Shown here piece after piece: positions 1-9,797 of a stretch of DNA of 64,000 nt. The translations under genes and the position numbers were made by a program. The stretch comes from Moorella glycerini (lineage in GTDB: Bacteria; Bacillota; DSM-521; Neomoorellales; Neomoorellaceae), in assembly GCF_009735625.1 (NCBI RefSeq), contig NZ_CP046244.1, forward strand, positions 3,112,909 through 3,176,908, in the 5' to 3' direction. The notes beneath the pieces were generated by a model. That model was not told where the DNA came from. It saw only the letters and a program-made list of their open reading frames with translations, and ran no database searches. The first letter of the stretch is position 1; every line of letters starts with the position of its first letter.

Positions 1-1042
1 CTTCTTGCTGTTCTCCGGGAGCGGCAGGTTCCTCAATTGCTGGTTCCACCGGGCCGGCTACGGCTCCTGCTGCTACCGCGGTGTCCTCTGCCTCCGCAGT
101 TGGAACGTCAGGACTGGCTTCCGGTTTCACCTCAACCTCGTTATTTTCCCCGGCCGGCGCGAAGCCGGCCCCTTCCGGTGCCTTTACCGGTTCCTTTTCG
201 TCTTCTGGAACCATTACCTTTTCCTGTTCAGCCAGCATTACTACTACCTCCTCAATAATCCACGCTGGGGTCGAAGCGCCACCTGTGACCCCGACCCTCC
301 GGGCATTTATAAACCACTGGCGACACAACTCCCCGGCCCTTTCCACGTGGTAGGTCGGCGTCCCCGTAGCCCGGCAGAGTTCTGCCAGGTGCCGGGTATT
401 GGCACTCTCCTTACCGCCGACTACCACCATTACGTCTACCTGGCGCGCAAGGTTAACTGCTGCTTCCTGGCGCTGGCGGGTAGCCTGGCAAACGGTATTG
501 TGTACTACCAGAGTATCCGTATTGGAACTTAAAGCAGCGGCAACTTCCTCCAGCCTCTCCTCCGGCTGGGTGGTCTGGGCTAAAACCGCCCGCCGGGGGT
601 GAAAGGGCAGGTTTGCTGCTGCTTCTTTATGGGGAACTACTACCGCCCCTGGACCGGCCCAGCCGAGCAACCCTTTAACCTCGGGGTGTCCAGGATCACC
701 TACAATTATTACCTGGTAACCTTCACCAGCCAGTTTCCTGGCCAGGTGCTGGGCCCGGGCCACGTAGGGGCAGGTAGCGTCGATAATCTCCAGGCCCTTT
801 TCCCGGGCCGCGGCTAAAATTTCCGGCGTCACGCCGTGGGAACGAATTAATACCCGGCCGCTATCTACTTCTTCCAGGGAATTTACGGGGTGGACACCTT
901 CCCTGGCCAACTGTTCCACTACCTGCCGGTTATGGATTAGGGCCCCCAGGGAGACGACTGGTTTGGGAGCCTCCCTGGCTTGTTTTACGGCCCGCGTGAC
1001 GCCAAAACAAAAGCCTGCATAATCAGCCACAATCACATCCAC
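1..1042 (-). CDS. ispH: 4-hydroxy-3-methylbut-2-enyl diphosphate reductase IspH (LytB), 3' end outside window
   Basis: Last step of the non-mevalonate isoprenoid pathway: reduces HMBPP to IPP and DMAPP with a [4Fe-4S] cluster, in the cytoplasm. The three cluster cysteines are visible: C12 in GFCFGV, C91 in DATCPYV and C185 in NTVCQAT. A GTG start at 1040-1042 is chosen because AGGAGA lies about 9 bases upstream and an in-frame stop sits just before it. After about residue 270 the IspH domain ends and a Glu/Pro/Ala-rich low-complexity stretch continues to the window edge with no stop. Related Firmicutes carry IspH fused to ribosomal protein S1 domains; this linker fits such a fusion, but the S1 part is not in view. 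Last gene of the aroF-to-plsC string. Confidence 0.93.
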   Translation of the reverse strand, partial: MDVIVADYAGFCFGVTRAVKQAREAPKPVVSLGALIHNRQVVEQLAREGVHPVNSLEEVDSGRVLIRSHGVTPEILAAAREKGLEIIDATCPYVARAQHLARKLAGEGYQVIIVGDPGHPEVKGLLGWAGPGAVVVPHKEAAANLPFHPRRAVLAQTTQPEERLEEVAAALSSNTDTLVVHNTVCQATRQRQEAAVNLARQVDVMVVVGGKESANTRHLAELCRATGTPTYHVERAGELCRQWFINARRVGVTGGASTPAWIIEEVVVMLAEQEKVMVPEDEKEPVKAPEGAGFAPAGENNEVEVKPEASPDVPTAEAEDTAVAAGAVAGPVEPAIEEPAAPGEQQE

Positions 1043-1156
1043 TAAAGCTCTTCTCCTGGATCAGGGCTAAAATTTAGTTTGCTAATTCCAGCCAAACATT
1101 ATTTACATTTCGCGAAAAAGAGGCAAAATCCTGCCTGTCATTAAAAAAAGCCGGCC

Positions 1157-1735
1157 TTAAGCCAGCATTTTGGCTACTGCCTGGTAAGCGGCAACCGTCA
1201 GGTCCTGGACTTGTTGGGGTGTACTTGGACCTGCAGTCTCAAATTTTAAAGGCCGGCCGATGATCACTTTAATCCTGCCGCCACGAAAGACTCTATTGGT
1301 ATTTTTTACGGCCACCGGCAGTAAGGGGGCACCGGTTTTCAAGGCCAGCAGGGCGGCGCCATGCTGGAAAGGAAGTAGCCGGCCGTCCTTGCTGCGGGTG
1401 CCTTCGGGAAACATGCCGAGGACCTGGCCGTCCTGGAGGACCTCCAGGGCTGCTTTTAAGGCCGCCCGGTCGGAACGCCCCCGGCGGACGGGGAAGGCGT
1501 GCAGCCCCTTGATAATCCAGTTAACTACGGGAATATGGAAAAGTTCTTCCTTGGCCATAAAGCGCACCGTCCGGGGGGCAGCCACGCCGACTGCCACCGG
1601 GTCCAGGTAGGAAATATGATTAGCAATGACAATAACCGGTCCCTCAAGGGGAAAGTTTTCCCGTCCCTGAACTTCCCAGCGGCAGAAGAAACGCAAGAAG
1701 AGATAACAGACAAATTTAGCGAACTGGTAAAACAC
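1157..1735 (-). CDS. plsC: 1-acyl-sn-glycerol-3-phosphate acyltransferase
   Basis: Membrane-associated acyltransferase that makes phosphatidic acid from lysophosphatidic acid. The HX4D catalytic motif (NHISYLD, about residues 39-45) and the FPEGTR substrate motif (about 108-113) are intact; about 192 residues is a normal length. GTG at 1733-1735 is preceded by GGAGG at 9 bases and is the preferred start. The alternative ATG at 1825 overlaps the cmk stop by 4 bases (ATGA) but has no clear Shine-Dalgarno. It follows cmk and precedes ispH, an order common in Firmicutes. Confidence 0.9.
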   Translation of the reverse strand: MFYQFAKFVCYLFLRFFCRWEVQGRENFPLEGPVIVIANHISYLDPVAVGVAAPRTVRFMAKEELFHIPVVNWIIKGLHAFPVRRGRSDRAALKAALEVLQDGQVLGMFPEGTRSKDGRLLPFQHGAALLALKTGAPLLPVAVKNTNRVFRGGRIKVIIGRPLKFETAGPSTPQQVQDLTVAAYQAVAKMLA

Positions 1736-1821
1736 CTGGAGGATCCTCCGAAAATAGGGTTCTGCCAGAAATGGTACCTTCTGGTGGGGACATATCCCCA
1801 TCCTAACAGCCAGACAAATTT

Positions 1822-2529
1822 TCATCGTTCGCTGGCGGTGGCATTAACCCCACGATGGGCCTGGATTAGATCCAGCATTTTAGCCACTACTTCTGCAGCT
1901 TTCATATTAGTGGTATCAATGATCACGGCGTCGGGCGCTGGCTGCAAGGGGTCAACTTCACGCTGGCTATCCTGGGCATCCCGCCGGCGGATTTCTTCCT
2001 TGATAATTTCCAGGTCTACCGGCCGGCCGGAAGCTAGGAGTTCCCGGTAACGCCGCCGCGCCCTCTCTTCCAGGGAAGCCGTCAGGAAGAATTTGTAGGG
2101 CGCTTCCGGCAGAACATTGGTGCCGATATCGCGGCCGTCCATGACCACCCGGTTGGAGGCGGCCATCTGCCGCTGTAACTCCACCAGCCGCCGCCGCACC
2201 CCTGGCACCCGGGCCACGGTAGACACCTGGTGGGAAACAGTTTCCTGCCGGATGGCCGCGGTAATTTCCTCGCTATCGCAGTAAACCTTCACCGTGCCAG
2301 CAGCCGTATTTTCCAGCCTGATAGTAGTTGCCTCTGCCAGGGCAACCAGTTGCCGGTCGTCGGTCAGGTCTATCCCCTGCTGCAGGGCCTTCCAGGTCAG
2401 GGCCCGGTACATGGCCCCGGTGTCGATGTAGAGATAACCCAGTTTTTGCGCCAGGAGCCTGGCTACCGTGCTTTTACCGGCCCCGGCCGGGCCGTCGATG
2501 GCTACGTTACCGTGCAATTTATTCCTCAC
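1822..2529 (-). CDS. cmk: cytidylate kinase
   Basis: Phosphorylates CMP/dCMP with ATP in the cytoplasm. The P-loop GPAGAGKST is at residues 13-21, followed by the typical DTGAMYRALT; DGRDIGT and the LID-region arginines are present further on. The frame stays open upstream, but GTG at 2527-2529 overlaps the aroA stop (GTGA) and gives a normal 235-residue enzyme. A TTG five codons later, with GAGG in front, is also possible. Translation is probably coupled to aroA. Confidence 0.92.
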   Translation of the reverse strand: MRNKLHGNVAIDGPAGAGKSTVARLLAQKLGYLYIDTGAMYRALTWKALQQGIDLTDDRQLVALAEATTIRLENTAAGTVKVYCDSEEITAAIRQETVSHQVSTVARVPGVRRRLVELQRQMAASNRVVMDGRDIGTNVLPEAPYKFFLTASLEERARRRYRELLASGRPVDLEIIKEEIRRRDAQDSQREVDPLQPAPDAVIIDTTNMKAAEVVAKMLDLIQAHRGVNATASER

Positions 2530-3836
2530 TCTTCTTCCTTGACTTCTACCCCCAGCCGGGCCAGGTCGGCGGCAAAATGAGGGTAAGAAATGGCCATACA
2601 TTCAGCACCCTTGATTACCGTTGGCCCTTCGGCCACCAGGGCGGCTACTGCCAGGGCCATTCCCAAGCGGTGATCGCCGTGACTGTCCACCACCGTTCCC
2701 TGGAGGCGGCCCCCTTTAACCCCTTTAATCAGGAAACCATCGGGCCGTGCCTGGATATTGGCGCCCATCCTGTCCAGCTCGCGGGCCACCATAGTGATGC
2801 GGTCGCTCTCCTTCACCCTCAGTTCGGCTGCGTCGCGGATTACCGTTTCCCCTGCGGCCAGGGCGGCCGCCACTGCCAGGACTGGTATTTCATCAATGAG
2901 GCGGGGAATGAGTTCGCCGCCCATCTCCACACCCCGGAGGCCGCTGGAGGTTGCCTGGATATCACCGACCGGCTCGCCGCCGCTCTCGCCCCGGGGCATT
3001 ACCGATATTTGCGCCCCCATGGACAGCAGTACATCCAGGATGCCGGTGCGGGTGGGGTTTAAATTTACATTTTCCAGGGTGATCCTGGCCCGGGGATGAA
3101 TACACCCGGCTACCAGGAAAAAAGCCGCTGCCGAAATATCCCCTGGAACGCTGATGGTTAATGGCTGCAGGGGCTTCTGGCCGGCGATCCTGACAGCCAG
3201 CCCTTCGACCTTGATAGCAGCCCCAGCTGCTTTGAGCAGGCGCTCACTGTGATCCCGTAAGCGGCAGGGTTCAATAATAACCGTCTCCCCGGGGGCAAAA
3301 AGACCGGCCAGGAGCAGGGCCGATTTTACCTGGGCACTGGCCACCGGCAGGGTATAGGTAAGGGGATGCAGGTTACCACCCTGGATACTTAAGGGGGCCA
3401 GTTCCCCGCCCCGGCGTCCCCAGATCCTGGCCCCCATGGCCGCAAGGGGCTGGGTCACCCGGCCCATGGGCCGCCGGCGCAGGGAGGCGTCGCCGGTAAT
3501 CACGCTATAAAAGGGCTGCCCGGCCAGCACCCCCAGAAGGAGACGCATGGTGGTACCCGAATTGCCGGCATCGAGGATGGCTTCCGGCTCCCGCAAGGAA
3601 CCCATCCCCTTACCGTGGACAACTACCCGGCCTTCGTGCGGGCCCTCAATATCTATTCCCAGGGCCCTGAGACATCTTAAAGTACTGAGGCAGTCGGCTC
3701 CCTCCAGGAAACCATCGATAATCGTTGTTCCTGCGGCCAGGGCCCCGATGATGGCCGCCCGGTGGGATATGGATTTATCCCCCGGCGGTCTTAAACTTCC
3801 CGCCAGGGATGGCGACGGCTTGATAATAAGCTGCAT
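2526..3836 (-). CDS. aroA: 3-phosphoshikimate 1-carboxyvinyltransferase (EPSP synthase)
   Basis: Sixth step of the shikimate pathway: joins shikimate-3-phosphate and PEP to give EPSP. 436 residues, the family norm. Visible motifs are GDKSISHRA (19-27), GNSGTTMR (91-98) and a late RVKESDR-type segment. The GNSGTTMR form, instead of GNAGTAMRP, suggests a class II enzyme; that is inference from the motif. It sits between tyrA and cmk and overlaps cmk by 4 bases. Confidence 0.95.
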   Translation of the reverse strand: MQLIIKPSPSLAGSLRPPGDKSISHRAAIIGALAAGTTIIDGFLEGADCLSTLRCLRALGIDIEGPHEGRVVVHGKGMGSLREPEAILDAGNSGTTMRLLLGVLAGQPFYSVITGDASLRRRPMGRVTQPLAAMGARIWGRRGGELAPLSIQGGNLHPLTYTLPVASAQVKSALLLAGLFAPGETVIIEPCRLRDHSERLLKAAGAAIKVEGLAVRIAGQKPLQPLTISVPGDISAAAFFLVAGCIHPRARITLENVNLNPTRTGILDVLLSMGAQISVMPRGESGGEPVGDIQATSSGLRGVEMGGELIPRLIDEIPVLAVAAALAAGETVIRDAAELRVKESDRITMVARELDRMGANIQARPDGFLIKGVKGGRLQGTVVDSHGDHRLGMALAVAALVAEGPTVIKGAECMAISYPHFAADLARLGVEVKEEE

Positions 3837-3896
3837 TCTTTTCCTCCTGATTCCCCTTCCAAACTACCAGGAATATCTACCGGTGTCAAGCAGTTC

Positions 3897-5045
3897 CTAC
3901 AACATCCGGGCGTTAATACCCCTGCTTTGCAATATTTCCAAGGCTTTGGCGGCAGCGGCGGCTGTGGTAAAGCCAAGGCGGATGCTGCCCCCTTCACCTT
4001 CCCGTACCCGGAGGATTTCGATGTCAATAATATTAATACCGGCATTACCCAGGGCCGTAGCCATGGCACCAATGACCCCCGGCTGGTCGGGGACGGTCAC
4101 CACCAGTTCATGGAGGGCGGGCAGCAGGCCTTTTTGCCGCACCGGCACCTGAGCCCTTAAAGAGCGGGCCTGTTGTAATGCAGCCTCCAGGTCCTCGCCA
4201 TCACCCCGGGCAATCATCCCCTCCAGGGCTTCCAGCTGGCGGCGCCAGCATTTTAACAAAGTAAGAATAGCCTGGCGGTTGTGGAGAAAAATATCCCGCC
4301 ACATAACCGGGTCCCCCGCAGCGATGCGGGTTGTATCCCGGAAACCCCCGGCAGCCAGCATCAGGGCCAGGGGATGCTCCCGCGCCAGTTCGCCAGCAGT
4401 TTGCATCAGGCTGACGGCTAAGAGATGGGGTAAATGGCTGATCCCGGCCACCACCAGGTCATGCTCCTCCGGCTCCAGGGTTATAACCCTTGCTCCCACC
4501 GCCCGGAACAGCTCTTCCAGGCGTTGCAAGGCCCCAGCATCGGTGGCCGGGGTCGGCGTTAATACATAGACGGCATTTTCCAGGAGATAGCGGTCGGCGG
4601 CCTTGATGCCGGCCCGCTCGGATCCGGCCATGGGATGGCCGCCGACATAAAATGCCCGGGGCTGAAAAATACTTTCCAGTTCCCGGACAACGGCTCCTTT
4701 GACGCTACCGGTGTCGGTAACAATGGTCCCCGGCGCCAGGGCCGGGGCGATGGCCCCGGCCACCTGGCTTAAGGTCCCTACCGGTACGGCCAGAATTACT
4801 ACCTCAGCCCCGGCGACGGCTTCCTCCGGGCAGGTAGCCTGGTGGTTGATGGCACCAAGTTGCCCGGCCGCCTGGATGGCCTCTGCCTGACGGTCATAGC
4901 CCGCCACTTCCTGGGCCAGGCCTCCCTGCAGCAGGGCCAGGCCCAGGGAACCCCCCATGAGGCCCAGGCCGATGATGGCCACTCTTTCAACCAGAGGACC
5001 TGATGGCGGTGGGGCAACCGGAACCGGACCCGGAACTAGCTGCAA
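3897..5045 (-). CDS. tyrA: prephenate dehydrogenase with C-terminal ACT domain
   Basis: Oxidatively decarboxylates prephenate to 4-hydroxyphenylpyruvate on the way to tyrosine, using NAD(P). Rossmann motif GLGLMGGSLG is near the N-terminus, GHPMAGSE is in the middle, and a C-terminal ACT domain (about the last 75 residues, starting near LHELVVTVPDQPG) probably senses an amino acid. The frame is open to 5159, but that would overlap pheA by more than 100 bases. TTG at 5043-5045, seven bases after AGGGGGG, overlaps pheA by 10 bases and is the likely start (382 residues). Confidence 0.93.
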   Translation of the reverse strand: MQLVPGPVPVAPPPSGPLVERVAIIGLGLMGGSLGLALLQGGLAQEVAGYDRQAEAIQAAGQLGAINHQATCPEEAVAGAEVVILAVPVGTLSQVAGAIAPALAPGTIVTDTGSVKGAVVRELESIFQPRAFYVGGHPMAGSERAGIKAADRYLLENAVYVLTPTPATDAGALQRLEELFRAVGARVITLEPEEHDLVVAGISHLPHLLAVSLMQTAGELAREHPLALMLAAGGFRDTTRIAAGDPVMWRDIFLHNRQAILTLLKCWRRQLEALEGMIARGDGEDLEAALQQARSLRAQVPVRQKGLLPALHELVVTVPDQPGVIGAMATALGNAGINIIDIEILRVREGEGGSIRLGFTTAAAAAKALEILQSRGINARML

Positions 5046-5896
5046 CTGGTTTCCCCCCTGTCCTGGGAATAAGATCCCAGGATTTTTAATAAACCCGTCC
5101 TGGATTTCAGGCCTGCCAGCACTTCTTTTAATGGTGGTGCCGTGGCTTTGCCCTCGCAATCAATAAAGAAAAGGTATTCCCCCAGTTCCTTTTTGGTCGG
5201 CCGGGATTCAATACGGGTCAAATTAATGCCGGCTTCAGCGAAATCCTTTAAAATGGCATAAAGACTCCCCGGGCGGTTGGCCAGGGCAGCCACCACCAGG
5301 GAGGTCTTGTAAGGACCGGGGAGGGACGGTGCCTCCCGCCCCAGAACCCAGAAGCGCGTCTTATTTTCCTGGTAATCCTGGATGCTGGTTGCCAGTACCG
5401 GTAGCTGGTAAAGCCTGGCGGCAAAGGCCGAAGCGATGGCTGCCAGTTCCGGCATCCGGCGGGCCTCCCTGGCAGCCTCAGCCGTACTGGTAACCGCCTT
5501 AAGTTTTGCTCCAGGGAGGTTAGTGGCCAGGTAATGGCGGCACTGGGCCAGGGCCTGGGGGTGGGACCAGACTTCCCGGATTGCTTTCATATCCTCTGCC
5601 TGGCCCATAAGGCAGTGGCAGACCGGCAATACTACTTCGCCGATTACCTGCAGCCCTTCTTCCTCGAGGACCAGGTCCAGGGTGAGGTTCACCGCTCCTT
5701 CGATGGAGTTTTCCACCGGTAAAATCCCTGCTCCTGCCTGGTGGTTTTGGACTGCGGTCATGACTTCCGGCAAGTTGGGGCAGGCCAGGAAAGTATCCGC
5801 CCCTGCCTGCCAGTTGCGATCTACCCGCCGTGCCCAGGCAACTGCCGCCTCATGGGAAAAAGTCCCGGGGGGCCCCAGGTAAGCTATTGCCTTCAT
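5036..5896 (-). CDS. pheA: prephenate dehydratase
   Basis: Converts prephenate to phenylpyruvate for phenylalanine synthesis. 286 residues with the periplasmic-binding-like catalytic domain ([12 protein letters not shown] at 6-17, NKTRF at 178-182) and a C-terminal ACT domain with the Phe-binding ESRP motif (230-233), so feedback inhibition by phenylalanine is likely. No fused chorismate mutase; that activity is supplied by the separate aroH upstream. It overlaps aroF by 4 bases and tyrA by 10. Confidence 0.95.
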   Translation of the reverse strand: MKAIAYLGPPGTFSHEAAVAWARRVDRNWQAGADTFLACPNLPEVMTAVQNHQAGAGILPVENSIEGAVNLTLDLVLEEEGLQVIGEVVLPVCHCLMGQAEDMKAIREVWSHPQALAQCRHYLATNLPGAKLKAVTSTAEAAREARRMPELAAIASAFAARLYQLPVLATSIQDYQENKTRFWVLGREAPSLPGPYKTSLVVAALANRPGSLYAILKDFAEAGINLTRIESRPTKKELGEYLFFIDCEGKATAPPLKEVLAGLKSRTGLLKILGSYSQDRGETSCS

Positions 5897-6921
5897 GATA
5901 CCAGATGCCCCAGTTCCCGGCTGCTGGCAGCGATAATGGGCCGGATTTCCTGCACCAGGCGGGCAAATTGCTCCGGTGTCAGGGACTGGGGGCCATCGGA
6001 GAGGGCTTCCTGGGGGTTGGGGTGAACCTCGATCATTAAGCCGTCAGCGCCGGCAGCCAGGGCGGCCCTGGCCATGGGCGCGACCATAAACTTGCGCCCG
6101 GTCCCGTGGCTGGGATCGACAATGACCGGCAAGTGGGATAAATGCTTTACTGCCGGTACGGCGCTCAGGTCCAGGGTATTACGGGTGTACGTCTCAAAGG
6201 TACGGATGCCCCGCTCGCATAAGATAACCTGGCTATTACCCTCAGTGAGGATGTATTCGGCGGCCAGGAGCCATTCCTCAATGGTCGCCGACAGGCCGCG
6301 CTTCAAAAGCACCGGCTTTTGGGTGCGGCCCACGGCCTGGAGCAAGGCAAAGTTTTGCATGTTCCGGGAACCTATTTGCAGTACATCGGCAACCTGCGCG
6401 ACTGCGGTGACCAGGGCCGGGTCCATGATTTCCGTTACCACAGGCAAACCCGTAACTTCCCTGGCTTCGGCCAGGAATTCCAGGCCTTTGGCTGCCAGGC
6501 CCTGGAAGGAGTAAGGTGAGCTGCGGGGTTTATAGGCTCCCCCCCGCAGCATGGTCGCCCCGGCCTCGCGTACGGCCATGGCGGTTTCCAGGAGCTGCTC
6601 CCGGCTCTCCACCGCGCAGGGTCCGGCGATAATGTGAACCTGGTGGCCGCCGATGGTCAATTCCCCTACAGGTACCAAGGTGTCCTCGGGGTGAAAATCC
6701 CGGCCGGCCAGTTTGTAGGGCTGTAAAATGGGCACCACCTTTTCCACCCCGGGCAGGGCGGCCAGGGTCTCAGCCCTTAAACGTGTCTTATCGCCAATGG
6801 CACCAATTATGGTCCGTTCTATTCCCCGGGACAGGTGCACCTTGAAACCCTCCCGTTCCAGGCGCGCTATCACCGCCTGCTGTTCCTCAGAAGTTGCTCC
6901 GGGTTCCATGACAATGATCAT
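5893..6921 (-). CDS. aroF: 3-deoxy-7-phosphoheptulonate synthase (DAHP synthase, AroF/AroA-Ibeta type)
   Basis: First step of the shikimate pathway: PEP plus erythrose-4-phosphate to DAHP. An N-terminal ferredoxin-like regulatory domain (about 1-70) precedes the TIM-barrel catalytic domain, with [25 protein letters not shown] and IEVHPNP motifs. ATG at 6919-6921, five bases after GGGGGG, gives 342 residues; an upstream in-frame ATG at 6984 would translate through the leader hairpin. First gene of the string aroF-pheA-tyrA-aroA-cmk-plsC-ispH. Its leader contains a terminator-like hairpin and a possible short reading frame. Confidence 0.94.
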   Translation of the reverse strand: MIIVMEPGATSEEQQAVIARLEREGFKVHLSRGIERTIIGAIGDKTRLRAETLAALPGVEKVVPILQPYKLAGRDFHPEDTLVPVGELTIGGHQVHIIAGPCAVESREQLLETAMAVREAGATMLRGGAYKPRSSPYSFQGLAAKGLEFLAEAREVTGLPVVTEIMDPALVTAVAQVADVLQIGSRNMQNFALLQAVGRTQKPVLLKRGLSATIEEWLLAAEYILTEGNSQVILCERGIRTFETYTRNTLDLSAVPAVKHLSHLPVIVDPSHGTGRKFMVAPMARAALAAGADGLMIEVHPNPQEALSDGPQSLTPEQFARLVQEIRPIIAASSRELGHLVS

Positions 6922-6935
6922 TTGTACCCCCCCTG

Positions 6936-6970
6936 AAAAACAAAACGTCACCCCCGCCAGGAGTGACGTT
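6936..6970 (-). terminator. hairpin with T-run between trpA and aroF
   Basis: Perfect 8-bp stem AACGTCAC/GTGACGTT with an 11-base loop, followed on the minus strand by TTTGTTTTT. It can end trp operon transcripts or act as an attenuator just ahead of the aroF ribosome-binding site. The opposite strand also has a T-run, so it may work in both directions. Confidence 0.7.
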
Positions 6971-6977
6971 TTTTCAA

Positions 6978-7016
6978 GTGCCATCTCTCCTGCCGTACTG
7001 CCATCCTGCCATTTTA
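6978..7016 (-). promoter_or_regulatory. possible leader peptide and repeated CAG motif ahead of aroF
   Basis: The minus strand carries GGCAG three times at exact 8-base spacing (6990-7010), including the 12-base motif GCAGGATGGCAG that recurs near aroH. The same bases contain a 12-codon frame, ATG at 7012-7010 to TGA, reading [12 protein letters not shown], with AAGGG nine bases upstream, and ending shortly before the terminator hairpin. One Trp and one Tyr codon are suggestive for a DAHP synthase leader but few for ribosome-stalling attenuation. The function is inferred. Confidence 0.35.
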
Positions 7017-7101
7017 AGTAACCCTTGAGGGTACCCTACCATACTACAATTTAGACTATAGCACAGTGCCCCCCCTCCTGGCAAGGGGCCTTTTATCATT
7101 T

Positions 7102-7884
7102 TTATATAGCCTGGCGCAGATTTTGAACGAGTTTGACGGCTGCCGGCAGGCCTCCCTCATGGAGGGCCCGCACGACGGCGCTGCCGACGATGATGCCGTC
7201 GCAGAGGGGAGCCAGGAGCCTGGCCTGTGCAGGATTACTGATGCCAAAACCTATTCCCAGGGGGAGGTCCGTCGCACCCCGCACCCTGGCCAGGTAAGCT
7301 GCAATCCCCGGCGGCAGGCCTTCCCTGGCCCCGGTTACCCCGGTCAGGGAAACGCAGTAGATAAAGCCCTGCGCTGCCGCGGCAATTTGCTGCAGGCGTT
7401 CTGCCGGCGTCGTCGGCGCCACCAGGGGAATGGCCGCTAGTTTTACCGCTTCTAATTTTTCCCGCAAAGGGGCGCTTTCTTCCAGGGGCAGGTCGGGAAC
7501 GATCAGGCCGTCTACCCCGGCAGCGGCCAGGTCGGCAGCCAGCGCTGCCAGGCCGTACTGGAGGAGGGGGTTGTAGTAGCTCATGAGGACCAGGGGCAGG
7601 CTCACCCGGGAGCGCAAATCCTTTACCAGGTCCAGGATCTTCCTTAAATTCGTCCCCCTGGCCAGGGCGCGGGTGCTGGCGGCCTGGATGACCGGGCCAT
7701 CGGCCACGGGATCGGAGAAGGGTACCCCCAGCTCAATGATATCAACCCCGGCTGCCGCCAGTTTCTCAATGGCCGCCGCCGTCACCTCCAGGGAAGGATC
7801 CCCGGCACAGAGGTAGACGATTAAGGCCTTGCGTCCTTCCTTTTCCCGGGCGGCAAAGGCAGCGCCGATCCTTTCAACACCCAT
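7102..7884 (-). CDS. trpA: tryptophan synthase alpha subunit
   Basis: Cleaves indole-3-glycerol phosphate to indole and glyceraldehyde-3-phosphate and channels indole to TrpB. 260 residues, TIM barrel with [14 protein letters not shown] holding the catalytic Glu and Asp, and GFGISNPAQ for phosphate binding. It overlaps trpB by 11 bases. Last gene of the trp operon. Confidence 0.96.
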   Translation of the reverse strand: MGVERIGAAFAAREKEGRKALIVYLCAGDPSLEVTAAAIEKLAAAGVDIIELGVPFSDPVADGPVIQAASTRALARGTNLRKILDLVKDLRSRVSLPLVLMSYYNPLLQYGLAALAADLAAAGVDGLIVPDLPLEESAPLREKLEAVKLAAIPLVAPTTPAERLQQIAAAAQGFIYCVSLTGVTGAREGLPPGIAAYLARVRGATDLPLGIGFGISNPAQARLLAPLCDGIIVGSAVVRALHEGGLPAAVKLVQNLRQAI

Positions 7885-9079
7885 GGTTTTTTCCTCCCTC
7901 CTGGAGCACAGCCTCCACTTGCTGGACGTCCTTATCGCCGCGGCCGGAGAGATTAACGACGATAATTTCTTCCTGTGATAACCCGGGGGCCACTTTCATG
8001 GCCAGGGCCACGGCATGGGCGCTTTCCAAGGCCGGGATGATGCCTTCGGTACGGCTCAGCAGTTGAAAGGCCTCCAGGGCTTCGGCGTCAGTAATGGCCA
8101 CATAGGTGGCCCGGCCGCTGTCTTTAAGGTAGCTATGCTCCGGTCCTACGCCGGGATAATCGAGGCCGGCTGATAGCGAGTAGACAGGCTGGATCTGGCC
8201 GTTTTCGTCCTGGACGATATAGCTGTAAGATCCCTGGAAGACGCCGGGCCGGCCGGCAGTTAACGAGGCTGCATGCCGGCCGGTATTTAACCCTCGCCCG
8301 GCCGCCTCAGCGCCCCACAGTTTGACACCGGTGTCCTGGATAAAGGGATAAAAGATGCCCATGGCGTTACTGCCCCCCCCAACACAGGCAATGAGGTGGT
8401 CTGGCAGGCGGCCTGAAGCCTCCAGGACCTGCTGCCGCGTTTCCTCACCGATGACGGCCTGGAAGTCCCGGACCATCATGGGGTAGGGGTGGGGACCAAC
8501 AACTGAACCGATTAGATAATAGGTGGTCCGGACATTGGTAACCCAGTCCCGCAGGGCTTCATTAACGGCATCCTTTAAAGTGGCGCTGCCGGCCGCCACG
8601 GGGATTACCCTGGCCCCCAGGAGTTCCATGCGGAAGACATTCAGGGCCTGGCGGCGGGTATCTTCTTCCCCCATGTAAATTTCGCATTCCATTCCCAGGA
8701 GGGCGGCCACGGTGGCTGTGGCCACCCCGTGCTGGCCGGCACCGGTTTCGGCAATAAGGCGTTTTTTGCCCATGCGCCGGGCGAGCAAAGCCTGGCCCAG
8801 GGCGTTATTCAGCTTGTGGGAACCGGTATGGTTTAGATCCTCGCGCTTCAGGTAGATCCGGGCCCCGCCCAGGTGCCTGGTGAGATTGGCTGCGAAATAT
8901 AGAGGTGTCGGCCGGCCGGCGTACTGCTCAAGGTAATATTTTAATTCCCCTTGAAAGGCGGCATCCTCCCTGGCCTCCTGGTATGCCTTTTCGATTTCCT
9001 TAAGGGCCGGCATGAGGGTTTCGGGTACGAAGCGCCCGCCGTAGGGACCAAAATGCCCCCGGCTGTCTGGTAAGGCCAT
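7874..9079 (-). CDS. trpB: tryptophan synthase beta subunit
   Basis: PLP enzyme that condenses indole and serine to tryptophan. 401 residues. The PLP lysine is K89 in [15 protein letters not shown], and GGGSNAMG binds the cofactor phosphate. It is of the ordinary TrpB1 type that pairs with TrpA, encoded immediately downstream. Confidence 0.97.
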   Translation of the reverse strand: MALPDSRGHFGPYGGRFVPETLMPALKEIEKAYQEAREDAAFQGELKYYLEQYAGRPTPLYFAANLTRHLGGARIYLKREDLNHTGSHKLNNALGQALLARRMGKKRLIAETGAGQHGVATATVAALLGMECEIYMGEEDTRRQALNVFRMELLGARVIPVAAGSATLKDAVNEALRDWVTNVRTTYYLIGSVVGPHPYPMMVRDFQAVIGEETRQQVLEASGRLPDHLIACVGGGSNAMGIFYPFIQDTGVKLWGAEAAGRGLNTGRHAASLTAGRPGVFQGSYSYIVQDENGQIQPVYSLSAGLDYPGVGPEHSYLKDSGRATYVAITDAEALEAFQLLSRTEGIIPALESAHAVALAMKVAPGLSQEEIIVVNLSGRGDKDVQQVEAVLQEGGKNHGC

Positions 9080-9106
9080 ATTGCTTTTACCTCCGTATCA
9101 GTATTT

Positions 9107-9769
9107 TCACCTCTTCGCTAGGGGTGATGCGGTGGCTGGACGGCTGACCTGCTCTTCAGCTTCCCTCACAGCCTGGAGAAATGAAACTATTTTGACCGGA
9201 TCCTTGCGGCCGTCTGTTTCCACGCCGCTGGCGACATCGACGGCATAGGGCCGCACGGTACGGATGGCGGTGCCAACGTTCTCGGGTGTCAGGCCCCCGG
9301 CCAGGATGATAGGCCGGCCCCGGGCCACGGCATCTTTGGCAAGTTCCCAGTTAAAGGTCCGGCCACTGCCGCCGGCAACCCCCGGGACGTAAGCATCCAG
9401 GAGGATGCCCTGTACCTCCGGGTAAGAGTCCATGGCCTGGATAAAGCTTGCATCCCGTACCCGGAAGGCTTTAATAAGCCGCTGGGAAAGCCCGTGGCAG
9501 TATTCCGGCGGCTCATCGCCATGGAGCTGGAGGATATCCAGGCGGCAAAAGGTTGCTATTTCCATGAGGCTGTAGCGGGGCTCATTCACGAAAACGCCTA
9601 CCGTCGTGGTAAAGGGCGGTAGTCTCGTTATTATCTCCCGGGCGGTTTCCGGGTTTATCTGCCGGGGACTCCTGGCAAAGACAAAACCCAGGGTATCAAC
9701 GCCAGCGTCCAGGACCTGCCGGGCTTCTTCATAGCTCCGGATGCCGCAAATTTTTACCCTGACCATCAC
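9107..9769 (-). CDS. trpF: phosphoribosylanthranilate isomerase
   Basis: Third committed step of tryptophan synthesis (Amadori rearrangement of PRA to CdRP). The N-terminal KICGI with catalytic Cys, the QLHGDE segment and the C-terminal DVASGVE are all present. 220 residues, slightly long owing to a C-terminal tail after QAVREAEE. The start is one of two adjacent ATG codons. It lies 27 bases before trpB. Confidence 0.94.
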   Translation of the reverse strand: MMVRVKICGIRSYEEARQVLDAGVDTLGFVFARSPRQINPETAREIITRLPPFTTTVGVFVNEPRYSLMEIATFCRLDILQLHGDEPPEYCHGLSQRLIKAFRVRDASFIQAMDSYPEVQGILLDAYVPGVAGGSGRTFNWELAKDAVARGRPIILAGGLTPENVGTAIRTVRPYAVDVASGVETDGRKDPVKIVSFLQAVREAEEQVSRPATASPLAKR

Positions 9770-9797
9770 GTCACTCCTGCTGTTATTCTACACTAAA

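Noticed and set aside
5046-5159. Long N-terminal extension of tyrA
   Set aside because: It would overlap pheA by over 100 bases and has no homology-like character; TTG at 5045 has AGGGGGG in front.
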